Of a stretch of 64,000 bases of DNA, positions 19,121-29,266 are shown one piece after another. Source of the DNA: an uncultured Clostridia bacterium (lineage in GTDB: Bacteria; Bacillota; Clostridia; Christensenellales; UBA1242). The number at the start of each line of letters is the position of its first letter. Position 1 is the stretch's first letter. The translations under genes and the position numbers were made by a program. A model generated the notes under the pieces. It worked only from the letters and a program-made list of their open reading frames with translations, was not told the origin of the DNA and searched no databases. The stretch spans positions 642,846 through 706,845 of the forward strand of contig CAKVLP010000001.1 in assembly GCA_934757825.1 (NCBI GenBank), given 5' to 3'.

Positions 19121-19855
19121 ATGAAGATAAGCACTAATAGTTCGCAAAACGCGTACAGATTTATTAACGCATACAATAAAATAGAGTCTGGGTTAAGGGC
19201 TCAAAACAACTTTGGCACATCGGTCACATACTCCGAGGCGGTTAGGCGCGCTAGCCGAAACAACAGTATTGTTAGAAAATATGAGGACGACCTAATAAGT
19301 TATGGAATGCTTAGAAACGCAATTGTGCACAATTCCAACGATCAATATGTTATCGCTGAGCCTTTTGATGAGGTGGTTGCCGACTACGAGCACATCGCAA
19401 AACTTATTTGCACGCCACCGCTTGCAATCAACACGTCTTGTGTAAAACAAGTCAAGTGTGTCGACGCAAAAATCAGCCTAGAACAAGCCATTATTTATAT
19501 AAGTAAAACCGGTTATAGCAGTTTTCCAGTGTATAGCGACGGAATGCTAGTTGGGGTTGCTAATTCTAGCAAAATCACGCAAGAAATAGGCAAACACCTT
19601 GCAAATGGCGAGGACATTAAAAGTCTGTTATCAATGAAAATAGGCGACGTCGTGAAACACGTAGGCGAGGAGACTTTTTACACTATTGTCGACAAAAATG
19701 TTACAATAGACAAGGTGCTAAATTTGTTTGCCGAAAACAGAAAACTTGCCGTTGTGCTTGTTACTCCTAGGGGAAGCCTAGTAGAAGTTCCAATCGGAAT
19801 TATTGTTGTGTCCGACATTTTGGAAATCAACAAAGTTTTAGATGATTACAAATAG
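19121..19855 (+). CDS. HEPN-like domain fused to a CBS-domain pair
   Basis: 244 residues. The N-terminal ~90 are helical and include RNAIVH (R65 to H70), matching the Rx4-6H motif of HEPN ribonuclease domains. Two CBS motifs follow (~108-158 and ~185-240), the second with PIGIIVVSDIL. CBS pairs bind adenosine nucleotides, so a ligand-controlled RNase or RNA-binding protein is plausible; this is inference. AAGGAAA precedes the start. The gene is single, between the SRP RNA and the ileS T-box. The CBS assignment is firm, the HEPN assignment moderate. Confidence 0.7.
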   Translation: MKISTNSSQNAYRFINAYNKIESGLRAQNNFGTSVTYSEAVRRASRNNSIVRKYEDDLISYGMLRNAIVHNSNDQYVIAEPFDEVVADYEHIAKLICTPPLAINTSCVKQVKCVDAKISLEQAIIYISKTGYSSFPVYSDGMLVGVANSSKITQEIGKHLANGEDIKSLLSMKIGDVVKHVGEETFYTIVDKNVTIDKVLNLFAENRKLAVVLVTPRGSLVEVPIGIIVVSDILEINKVLDDYK

Positions 19856-19857
19856 AC

Positions 19858-19887
19858 TTGACAACCATTGAGATGTGGTATTATAAT
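19858..19887 (+). promoter_or_regulatory. promoter of the T-box-ileS unit
   Basis: Perfect TTGACA, an 18-base spacer and TATAAT, beginning three bases after the stop of the CBS gene. Confidence 0.85.
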
Positions 19888-19893
19888 TAAATC

Positions 19894-20142
19894 AGTTTAA
19901 TATCAAATGCGACGATAAAGGACACGTTTTGTCGGGCGAGGCTTTGTAGAGAGCGGGTGGCTGGTGAAAACCCGTAGCAGACCCTTCAAAATATCACCTT
20001 TTAGCAGAGCAGACGAAATAATAGTAATTTGCTACGGGCGTTTCCCGTTATCGAAACCGTATGTGATGGCATATTGTTATAAGTGGTTAAATGCTTGTTT
20101 TTTAAGTGTTTCTTATAACACATAAAAACAAGTTTTTTTTGT
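19894..20142 (+). promoter_or_regulatory. T-box leader (Ile specifier) controlling ileS
   Basis: Stem I features are present: GACGATAAAGGACAC, AGAGAGCGGGTGGCTGGTGA and the specifier-loop block AATATCACC with codon ATC (19993-19995), i.e. isoleucine. Downstream, TGTTATAAG (20075-20083) and CTTATAACA (20112-20120) form a perfect 9-bp antiterminator helix A1 enclosing a 7-base bulge TGGTTAA. Its TGGT would pair with the A-CCA end of uncharged tRNA-Ile. The competing terminator is CTTGTTTTT (20094-20102) with AAAAACAAG (20124-20132) and eight T. Confidence 0.92.
20094..20140 (+). terminator. T-box-controlled terminator of ileS
   Basis: CTTGTTTTT/AAAAACAAG stem with an inner GTGTT/AACAC segment and eight T; it is mutually exclusive with the antiterminator helix. 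Confidence 0.85.
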
Positions 20143-20184
20143 TTTTAATATGTCCTAAAAATTAAACAAAAGGAGAAAAAACAA

Positions 20185-23100
20185 ATGTATAAAAAAGTAG
20201 ATGCAAATTTAAATTTTCCAAATGAGGAGCAAGAAGTACTTAATTTTTGGCGCGAAAACGACGTAAAAAAGCAGTGTATGTCGCGAAATATTGGCGCTAA
20301 GAGGTTTAATTTTTATGAGGGACCTCCAACTGCAAACGGCGTTCCACATTCCGGTCACGTTTTGACAAGAGCACTAAAAGACGTTTTCACAAGATACAAA
20401 TCAATGCAAGGATTTTTCGTGCCTCGAAAGGGTGGCTGGGACACTCACGGTCTTCCAGTAGAACTTTCGGTGGAAAAAGAACTGGGCATTTCTGGCAAAC
20501 AACAAATCGAAGAATATGGCGTGGAGAAGTTTATAAAACGCTGTAAAGACGACGTTTGGAAATACGTAGATATTTGGAAAGAGTTTTCCGACCGTGTTGG
20601 ATATTTTGTAAATATGGAAGACGATTACTATGTGACTTATTATGATAATTATATCGAGAGCGTGTGGTGGGCTTTAAAAGAAATGGACAAAAAAGGGCTA
20701 CTTTACAAGGGCTATAAGATTTTGCCTAGTTGCCCACGTTGCGGAACGGCACTTAGTTCGCACGAATTAGCGCAAGGATATGAAGACCGCAAAGACACCA
20801 CAGTTGTTGCGAAATTTAAAAGCGTGGACGAGCCTGACACATACTTCCTTGCTTGGACAACAACTCCTTGGACACTTCCTTCCAACATCGCACTTTGCGT
20901 AAATGCAAACGAGGATTATGTAAAACTAAGCGCGTTTGGTGAAAAATATATCCTAGCAAAAGCACTTGTAGGTGCGCATTTTAAGGACGGGGAATACGAG
21001 ATCCTTGACACCTTTAAGGGTAAAACATTAGAGTTTAAAAAATATGTTCCGCTATTTGACTTTGTTGGCGAAAAGGAGGCTAGCAAGGGCTATTACGTTA
21101 CTTGCGACGATTATGTAACATTGACCGACGGTACCGGAATTGTTCACATCGCCCCAGCATTTGGTGAGGACGACTCAAAAGTGGGTAGAAAATACAATCT
21201 TCCATTTATCCAATTGGTTAATAAGTATGGCAAATTCACCGAAAATTGCGGTAAATATGCTGGCGAGGACGTGTTTAGTAAAAACGACGAAATCGTAGAA
21301 GACTTGCGTGCTGTAGGAAAAGTGTTTAAATCCCAAAAACACGTGCATAGTTATCCACATTGCTGGCGCTGTCACAGCCCACTTATCTACTTTGCAAGAA
21401 GTAGTTGGTTTGTGAAAACCACCGCGCTAAGACACGATATGGTAAAAAATAACAACACAGTTAATTGGTTGCCAGATAGCGTTAAAAACGGACGTATGGG
21501 CAATTTCCTTGAAAACAACATAGACTGGTGTTTAAGCCGTGACAGATATTGGGGTACACCGCTTCCAGTTTGGATGTGTGAATGTGGACATTATCACGTT
21601 ATGGGGAGCAAGGCTGAATTAAAAGAACTTTGCCATGTTGATGGTGATATCGAACTTCATAAGCCATATGTTGATGCGCTTACTATGATTTGTCCAAAAT
21701 GTGGCAAGCCTATGCACCGCGAGCCAGAAGTTATCGACTGTTGGTTTGATTCGGGAAGTATGCCATTTGCCCAACATCATTATCCTTTTGAAAATAGGGA
21801 ATTATTTAAAGAGAGTTTCCCAGCACAGTTTATTTCCGAGGGAATTGACCAAACTCGTGGCTGGTTTTATGCGCTTCAAGCAATTTCCACAGCGCTATTT
21901 AACAAGAGCCCATATGAGACTTGTATTGCTAACGGAATGGTTGTGGACGAGCAGGGCAGAAAACTTAGTAAGAGCCTCGGAAACTATGTTCCACCTATGG
22001 AAATGCTTAGCAAGATGGGCGCCGACCCAGTAAGATGGACTTTCTATACTGGAAGCCAACCTTGGAACAACTTAATTTTGACCGAAAACACAGTAAGCGA
22101 AAGCCAGAAAAAATACTTTGGCACACTTTGGAATACCTATGCTTTCTATGTGCTTTACGCTGACATTGATAATTTTGACCCTACAAAATATTCGCTTAAA
22201 GATTGCGAATTGTCGGTTATGGACAAGTGGATTTTGAGCGAACTAAACAAACTTATTGAATATGTTTGTAGCGAACTTGATAAGTTCCATGTAACCGAGA
22301 GTAGTAGAGCAATGGAAGAGTTTGTTGACAAACTTTCCAATTGGTACGTAAGACTTTGCAGAAAGAGATATTGGGGCGAGGGATTTAGCGACGACAAAAA
22401 ATCGGCATATATGACCCTTTACACAGTGTTGTCTACTTACGCAAAATTATCGGCACCATTTACGCCATTTATGAGCGAAACAATTTATCAAAACATCGTG
22501 CGCCGATTTGACAAAAACGCCCCAGTGAGCGTGCATTTGAGTGATTATCCGGTGGCAGATAAAAAGATGATAGATAAGCGTCTTGACGAGCAAATGAATT
22601 TAGCGAGAGTATACACCGAACTTGGCAGAAGCGCTAGAAACTTGTCGGGAATCAAAAACCGTCAACCTCTTGGCGAGTTGTATTTGACGGACGCAAACAA
22701 CAAGACCAATTTGCCAGCAAATATTGTTCAAATTTTGAAAGATGAGTTGAATGTTAAGAAAGTTATGCAACACGAGGATTTGTCTAAGTTTGTAAATTAC
22801 ACCTTAAAACCACAACTAAAAACAATTGGACCTAAATATGGCAAAAAACTTAACGCAATCCGCGAATTCTTGACAACTTGCAACGCAATGGAAGTTGTGA
22901 AAACAGTTGAGAGTGGCGAAGTATTTAAGACCACAATCGACGGCGAAGAAGTAGAATTTGCAAAAGAGGATTTGCTAATAAGCGTAAGTCAAAAAGAGGG
23001 TTATGCGTCGGCTACCGACGGCAATGTTGCTGTTATCCTTGACACACATTTGACCCAAGAACTTTTGGAAGAGGGCGTGTACCGCGAATTTGTAAGCAAA

Positions 23101-23316
23101 GTTCAAAACTTAAGAAAATCGTCGGGGTACGTTGTAACCGATAGGATTTATATTGAAATTAGCGGAGATAAGAGCGCGGAAGAAATTATCCTTAAATTTG
23201 CAAACCAGATAAAGCAAGACGTGTTGGCTCTTGATGTAAAAGTTGGCACGAAAGGCGAATTTAGCGAAGAATTTAACCTTAACGACAAAATGCTAAAAGT
23301 AGCAATCAGAAGGTAG
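20185..23316 (+). CDS. ileS: isoleucyl-tRNA synthetase (IleRS2-like, eukaryote-type)
   Basis: 1,043 residues, class I synthetase. The HIGH-equivalent is HSGH (55-58) and the KMSKS-equivalent KLSKS (593-597). GGWDTHGLPVE, the CP1 editing domain (AWTTTPWTLPSN) and a zinc-ribbon-like CPRCG are present. The length and the extended C-terminal region with ILDTHLTQELLEEG fit the type 2 (eukaryote-like) enzymes, many of which resist mupirocin, rather than the ~920-residue type 1 enzyme. It charges tRNA-Ile and is controlled by the T-box just upstream. AAAGGAGAA precedes the ATG. Confidence 0.96.
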   Translation: MYKKVDANLNFPNEEQEVLNFWRENDVKKQCMSRNIGAKRFNFYEGPPTANGVPHSGHVLTRALKDVFTRYKSMQGFFVPRKGGWDTHGLPVELSVEKELGISGKQQIEEYGVEKFIKRCKDDVWKYVDIWKEFSDRVGYFVNMEDDYYVTYYDNYIESVWWALKEMDKKGLLYKGYKILPSCPRCGTALSSHELAQGYEDRKDTTVVAKFKSVDEPDTYFLAWTTTPWTLPSNIALCVNANEDYVKLSAFGEKYILAKALVGAHFKDGEYEILDTFKGKTLEFKKYVPLFDFVGEKEASKGYYVTCDDYVTLTDGTGIVHIAPAFGEDDSKVGRKYNLPFIQLVNKYGKFTENCGKYAGEDVFSKNDEIVEDLRAVGKVFKSQKHVHSYPHCWRCHSPLIYFARSSWFVKTTALRHDMVKNNNTVNWLPDSVKNGRMGNFLENNIDWCLSRDRYWGTPLPVWMCECGHYHVMGSKAELKELCHVDGDIELHKPYVDALTMICPKCGKPMHREPEVIDCWFDSGSMPFAQHHYPFENRELFKESFPAQFISEGIDQTRGWFYALQAISTALFNKSPYETCIANGMVVDEQGRKLSKSLGNYVPPMEMLSKMGADPVRWTFYTGSQPWNNLILTENTVSESQKKYFGTLWNTYAFYVLYADIDNFDPTKYSLKDCELSVMDKWILSELNKLIEYVCSELDKFHVTESSRAMEEFVDKLSNWYVRLCRKRYWGEGFSDDKKSAYMTLYTVLSTYAKLSAPFTPFMSETIYQNIVRRFDKNAPVSVHLSDYPVADKKMIDKRLDEQMNLARVYTELGRSARNLSGIKNRQPLGELYLTDANNKTNLPANIVQILKDELNVKKVMQHEDLSKFVNYTLKPQLKTIGPKYGKKLNAIREFLTTCNAMEVVKTVESGEVFKTTIDGEEVEFAKEDLLISVSQKEGYASATDGNVAVILDTHLTQELLEEGVYREFVSKVQNLRKSSGYVVTDRIYIEISGDKSAEEIILKFANQIKQDVLALDVKVGTKGEFSEEFNLNDKMLKVAIRR

Positions 23317-23321
23317 TTTTT

Positions 23322-24008
23322 ATGGAAAAATTGAATGTTTTGTACGAGGACAATCACGTAATTGTTGTTTTGAAACCTCAAAATGTTCCCACACAAGAGG
23401 ACGAGTCAAAAGACCTTGATATGCTAACAATGGTCAAAGACTACATTAAAGAAAAGTACAATAAGCCAGGCAATGTGTATGTTGGGTTGGTTCATAGACT
23501 TGATAGACCTACGGGTGGCGTTATGGTTTTTGCAAAAACAAGCAAATCTGCGACACGCCTAAGCGAACAGGTTAAAAATAAAGAAATGACCAAAAAATAC
23601 CTTGCAGTTACTGTAAAAGTACCTCAAAAAGAACAAGGAAAACTTGTAAACTACTTGCTTAAAAACCCTAAAACAAACACAGTTTCAGTTGTTCCACAAC
23701 TTACAAGTGGCGCAAAACTAGCCGAACTTGAATACAAAGTGCTAGACTCGGTTAATGATAGGGCACTAGTGGAAGTAAACTTATTTACAGGCAGAAGCCA
23801 CCAAATAAGGGTGCAATTCAAGCATATCGGTTGCCCACTTGTGGGAGATGCTAGATATGGCGAGTCTACTCCAAACAAAAAACTTGCTCTTTGGGCATAT
23901 TATCTAAAATTTACACATCCAACAACTGGCAAAACACTTACTTTTAAAGTGTTCCCACCAGTAGAGGAAAGCCCTTGGGACAATTATAATTACACAAAAC
24001 TTGTTTAA
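23322..24008 (+). CDS. RluA-family pseudouridine synthase (no S4 domain)
   Basis: 228 residues. The catalytic block VHRLDRPTGG (~56-65) contains the active-site Asp; 'GRSHQIRVQF' and 'GDARYG' are the other family blocks. There is no N-terminal S4 domain, so it is one of the short RluA-type enzymes acting on rRNA or tRNA; the target base cannot be predicted. It starts five bases after ileS with a weak GAAGG ribosome-binding site and is probably cotranscribed. RluD-type paralogue: 27578. Confidence 0.9.
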   Translation: MEKLNVLYEDNHVIVVLKPQNVPTQEDESKDLDMLTMVKDYIKEKYNKPGNVYVGLVHRLDRPTGGVMVFAKTSKSATRLSEQVKNKEMTKKYLAVTVKVPQKEQGKLVNYLLKNPKTNTVSVVPQLTSGAKLAELEYKVLDSVNDRALVEVNLFTGRSHQIRVQFKHIGCPLVGDARYGESTPNKKLALWAYYLKFTHPTTGKTLTFKVFPPVEESPWDNYNYTKLV

Positions 24009-24039
24009 TGTTGATAAATTAAAATATGGTAATTAAAAA

Positions 24040-24067
24040 AATACTGCGGACACCCGCAGTATTTTTT
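24040..24067 (+). terminator. terminator of the ileS operon
   Basis: 10-bp stem AATACTGCGG/CCGCAGTATT with an ACAC loop and a T-run. The remaining bases to 24237 hold a TGCTATAAT box (~24091) and an AT-rich hairpin but no gene I can support. Confidence 0.9.
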
Positions 24068-24237
24068 ATATCTAATATATTTTAGTATATGCTATAATAA
24101 CTTATAATAGTTATAAACGCTCTGCAAAATAGAAAAGGGAAGTTTAGTATCCTTGTGTGGCTAATTATGTATGTAAAATCGTTTTTCAAAAATTTAGCGC
24201 GTTGTATAATTTATCATTATTATGAATAAAAATGCAA

Positions 24238-26083
<1,846 letters not shown>

Positions 26084-26223
26084 ATTTTTCTCCTATATTA
26101 AATATTTATATTTATTTAAGCAAAACGCGGTTACAAAATCGTAAGAAATTTGCAATATTTCGCGACCTTAAAAAATATATTTATATTAGTATAAAATCCG
26201 CAAAAGGAGAAAAGCAAATTTGT

Positions 26224-27015
26224 ATGCCAAAAACTTTTTCTAAGAACTATGCAAACCGCAAAAAAACCTCTAAATTTAGGACGTTTTTAAGGGTTTTATT
26301 GTGGATACTAATAGCCGTGGTTATTTTATTCGTCGGGCGATTTATGGCGGACTTGCTTACCGGAAATATGGGCGGTATTGGTAGCGGTAGAGTAAAACTA
26401 AGCGGTGTGGAACTATATGTGCTATCATTTGGCGAATTTGACGACCTAAACGAGGCGCAAGCGTGTGCTGTGTGGGTGGAAAACTCGGGCGGAGCGGGGT
26501 ATCTATACAACACCGGCAAATATATGGTGGTGGGCAGAACCTATTTAAGCCTTTCGGACGCTCAAAAAGTGCAAGAAAACTTAGGAACACTAAGATATGA
26601 CCCGAGTGTAATAACCCTTAAAGTTAAGAGTAAATCGCTAAAACTAAAAGGGCTAAATAATGCGGATAAAAAGGCGATTTTGAATGATTTGAATAGTATT
26701 AAAAATATCCTAACAAAAGTGGCAGAAATTGATGTCTCAATCGACCGAAACGGGCTTACTAACATCGGGGCAAGTAGCGCTCTTAACTCGCTAAAAACCG
26801 AAGTGAAAGAGATTAAAAACCACATTACACTTGTAAATCTAGAATACAAAAATGAAAACCTTAACAAGGTTGCAAGTTATTGTAGCGTAGTAGAGGACGC
26901 GCTTGATTTGGCAGTTAACAAACTGCTTGTTTCTACGCAAGAAACCAGCGTTTGTAAATATTTGTTGTCGGAAATTGAGTTAAATTACTTTAATTTAGTA
27001 AAACAATGCAGTTAA
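26224..27015 (+). CDS. SPOR-like membrane protein
   Basis: 263 residues. A basic N-terminus and one transmembrane helix (~22-46) are followed by a domain at ~62-130 with the beta-alpha-beta look of a SPOR peptidoglycan-binding repeat (ELYVLSFGEFDDLNEAQ... YMVVGRTYLSLSDAQKV). A helical C-terminal part completes it. Such proteins bind septal or cortical glycan in division and sporulation. AAGGAG lies 14 bases before the ATG, unusually far; an in-frame ATT at 26218 would have normal spacing. It is divergent from groESL. Confidence 0.6.
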   Translation: MPKTFSKNYANRKKTSKFRTFLRVLLWILIAVVILFVGRFMADLLTGNMGGIGSGRVKLSGVELYVLSFGEFDDLNEAQACAVWVENSGGAGYLYNTGKYMVVGRTYLSLSDAQKVQENLGTLRYDPSVITLKVKSKSLKLKGLNNADKKAILNDLNSIKNILTKVAEIDVSIDRNGLTNIGASSALNSLKTEVKEIKNHITLVNLEYKNENLNKVASYCSVVEDALDLAVNKLLVSTQETSVCKYLLSEIELNYFNLVKQCS

Positions 27016-27020
27016 ATGTT

Positions 27021-27048
27021 TTGAATTTTAGAGAAAATGTTGTAATAT
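27021..27048 (+). promoter_or_regulatory. promoter giving a leaderless lspA transcript
   Basis: TTGAAT-N16-TAATAT ends six bases before the lspA ATG (27055); no Shine-Dalgarno sequence lies between. Confidence 0.5.
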
Positions 27049-27054
27049 ACTGGT

Positions 27055-27594
27055 ATGAAATTCAAAGAGTATTTAAAAAATAATTGGGTTAGTGTTGTAA
27101 TAAAATTGTCGATAATCGCTGTGTGTGTTGCTGTGGATTTGATTACGAAGTCTGTTATGGCAAACAAGTTTGGCGAGCGTTTTTCGGCTGGTGAATATGA
27201 AAACATCACTGTTATCAAAGGGCTACTTTCCTTTACATACACCGAAAATACGGGTGCTGCATTTAGTGTGTTTAGCAATAGCACGTTGGCGCTAGCAATC
27301 TTTTCGGCTTTGTTTATAATCGCGTTTGTTGCAATAGATTATAGCTTCAAAGACAAAAGTCCTCTTTCGGCAGTAGGGTGCGGGCTAATTTTGGCGGGCG
27401 CTTTTGGCAACCTTGTAGACAGAGTTTTCCTTCACTATGTCAGAGACTTTATTTCCTTTGACTTTTTGGGCAATTTCCCAATCTGCAACTTTGCGGACGT
27501 GTGCATAACGGTTGGCTGTGTGATTTACGCTGTGTACTTTGTTGTGATTGCGATTAAAAACGCGAGGGCGAGCAAAAATGCAAATAACGTTTGA
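27055..27594 (+). CDS. lspA: lipoprotein signal peptidase (signal peptidase II)
   Basis: 179 residues with four transmembrane helices. The two catalytic aspartates lie in GNLVDRVF and FPICNFADV; FTYTENTGAAFS is the third conserved block. It removes the signal peptide of diacylglyceryl-modified lipoproteins, following Lgt (14711). No ribosome-binding site is visible. The 3' end overlaps rluD by 17 bases, the common lspA-rluD arrangement. Confidence 0.95.
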   Translation: MKFKEYLKNNWVSVVIKLSIIAVCVAVDLITKSVMANKFGERFSAGEYENITVIKGLLSFTYTENTGAAFSVFSNSTLALAIFSALFIIAFVAIDYSFKDKSPLSAVGCGLILAGAFGNLVDRVFLHYVRDFISFDFLGNFPICNFADVCITVGCVIYAVYFVVIAIKNARASKNANNV

Positions 27595-28468
27595 TGATAG
27601 TCCAATAAGATTGGACATCTTTTTGCATGAAAAATACCCAGAACACACGCGGTCGTTTTTGAAAAATTTGATTGTGGGCGGAGAGGTGCTGGTTAATGGA
27701 AAGTCCGTAAAAGCGGGCTTTGAACTAAAAAGCGGAGATGTGATAGATATTAACTTCCCAGAGCCAGTTTCCACAGAGATAAAGCCCGAGAAAATTGACC
27801 TTGACATTGTGTACGAAGACGATTATTTCGCTGTTATAAATAAGCCTAAAAATATGGTCGTTCACCCAGCGGTTAAAAATTATTCTGGCACACTTGTAAA
27901 TGCGTTGTTATATAACATTAAAGACCTTAGCGGGATAAACGGCGTGGTTAGACCTGGGATTGTGCATAGGCTCGACAAAGACACAAGCGGGCTAATTGTA
28001 GTAGCCAAAAACGACTTTGCGCACGTAGAACTTAGCAAAGAAATATCCACCAAAGAGTGTCGCAGAATATATAGGGCGGTGGTGGAAGGAAATCTAAAAT
28101 CCGACACCGGCGAAGTGATTACAAATATTGCCCGCAGTAAGAAAAATAGGCTTAAAATGGCGGTTTCCGATGAGGGGAAATTGGCGCGCACCAAGTATAG
28201 GGTGCTAAATCATTTTAACAAATTTGATTATGTGGAGTTTGAGTTAAAAACGGGCAGAACGCACCAGATAAGGGTGCACTGCGAGTATCTTCATCACCCA
28301 ATTGTGGGCGACCAGTTGTATGGAAGCAAAACCGAAAAAATGTACAAGTATGGGCAGATGTTGCACGCCTACAAACTTATTTTGAGGCACCCAAAAACAA
28401 ACGAGGTTATGAAGTTTACGGCGCCAATTCCTGCGTATATGCAAGACTTTATTGACTCTTTGCTTTGA
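27578..28468 (+). CDS. rluD: RluD-type 23S rRNA pseudouridine synthase
   Basis: 296 residues. An N-terminal S4 RNA-binding domain (RLDIFLHEKYPEHTRSFLKN... ) is followed by the RluA-type catalytic domain with GIVHRLDKDTSGLIV (active-site Asp), KTGRTHQIRVH and GDQLYG. The likely targets are uridines of 23S helix 69 (family knowledge). The ATG at 27578 is preferred over 27548 because the S4 domain begins immediately after it. It overlaps lspA. Confidence 0.9.
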   Translation: MQITFDDSPIRLDIFLHEKYPEHTRSFLKNLIVGGEVLVNGKSVKAGFELKSGDVIDINFPEPVSTEIKPEKIDLDIVYEDDYFAVINKPKNMVVHPAVKNYSGTLVNALLYNIKDLSGINGVVRPGIVHRLDKDTSGLIVVAKNDFAHVELSKEISTKECRRIYRAVVEGNLKSDTGEVITNIARSKKNRLKMAVSDEGKLARTKYRVLNHFNKFDYVEFELKTGRTHQIRVHCEYLHHPIVGDQLYGSKTEKMYKYGQMLHAYKLILRHPKTNEVMKFTAPIPAYMQDFIDSLL

Positions 28469-28492
28469 AAAAATCTAAAAATATGATATAAT
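28465..28492 (+). promoter_or_regulatory. SigA-type promoter
   Basis: TTGAAA-N16-TATAAT upstream of the two small membrane genes; the -35 overlaps the rluD stop. Confidence 0.6.
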
Positions 28493-28512
28493 CATAATAG
28501 AGGTGATTGAGT

Positions 28513-28776
28513 ATGGGTAAAAACAATGTTGGGCTTAGGGCTCTTACAAATATGTTTGCGTACATCGCGATTGTGCTTATTGCGGTGTCTTTGGTTTTGG
28601 GAAAACTAAACTTTGCTCCAAATATTTGCAATATTTTCAACAAAATTGCGGAGTATGTGGCGTATGCACTTGTAGGGTTTTCGTCGCTTTGTTATGTGCT
28701 AAGCAAACGCAGTATAATTAAGAAGATTATTTGGCTTGCAGCAGTTGTTACAATTGTTGTGATTGTGTTTATCTAA
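28513..28776 (+). CDS. small membrane protein
   Basis: 87 residues with three predicted transmembrane segments (~12-32, ~45-62 and ~68-86) and a basic loop. No motif is recognised. GAGGTG precedes the ATG at 28513; a TTG six bases upstream is less likely. It is followed after nine bases by another small membrane gene, suggesting a two-gene operon. Confidence 0.65.
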   Translation: MGKNNVGLRALTNMFAYIAIVLIAVSLVLGKLNFAPNICNIFNKIAEYVAYALVGFSSLCYVLSKRSIIKKIIWLAAVVTIVVIVFI

Positions 28777-28785
28777 CGGGGAAAT

Positions 28786-29133
28786 ATGAAGAAGTTTTTT
28801 TCTAACAAATTTAATGTGATTTTGATTGTCGCAATTGGGCTTAGTTTTTTGACCCTTGGGCTTTCCACTTTGGTGGATTTTTTCCTTCCAGTAGGGCTTA
28901 TTGTGTCGGGGTTAACGTGCTTGTATGTTGCGTTTTTGCTCGGCAAAAAAGCGGTGGACAAGTCGCGCGGGAGTGTGACCGACTTTGTTGACCAAGACGA
29001 CAAAATTGAAAAGAAAAAACAATCCTTTTTGGAAAAGGAAAGTAGGGCCAACCTATATATTTCCATAAGCGGATTTTTGCTATTTGGAGTAATGCTTATA
29101 TATTTTGCGTTTTCGACACTGAAAATGATGTAA
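28786..29133 (+). CDS. small membrane protein
   Basis: 115 residues. Two transmembrane helices (~10-30 and ~35-53), a charged cytoplasmic segment (~54-87, DQDDKIEKKKQSF) and a third helix (~90-110). Unknown function. GGGGAAAT precedes the ATG. It is cotranscribed with the upstream 87-residue gene and ends at a terminator before tig. Confidence 0.65.
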   Translation: MKKFFSNKFNVILIVAIGLSFLTLGLSTLVDFFLPVGLIVSGLTCLYVAFLLGKKAVDKSRGSVTDFVDQDDKIEKKKQSFLEKESRANLYISISGFLLFGVMLIYFAFSTLKMM

Positions 29134-29137
29134 AATT

Positions 29138-29158
29138 TGCCACATAGTGGCATTTTTT
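29138..29158 (+). terminator. intrinsic terminator
   Basis: TGCCAC/GTGGCA stem with an ATA loop and TTTTTT. Confidence 0.82.
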
Positions 29159-29202
29159 GTTGGCTACACAATAAATAAATTGATATTTTTTGGCATTTCA
29201 AA

Positions 29203-29231
29203 TTGCTTAGAAGAGCAAATTGTGTTATACT
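29203..29231 (+). promoter_or_regulatory. promoter of tig-clpP-clpX
   Basis: TTGCTT-N17-TATACT; no CtsR operator is evident. Confidence 0.65.
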
Positions 29232-29266
29232 TATGCCAGACTGAAATAGTTTTTAAGGAGAAACAA

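Noticed and set aside
29147..29266. Extended N-terminus for trigger factor
   Set aside because: The extension crosses the preceding terminator and the tig promoter; AAGGAG and the family N-terminus fix the start at 29267.
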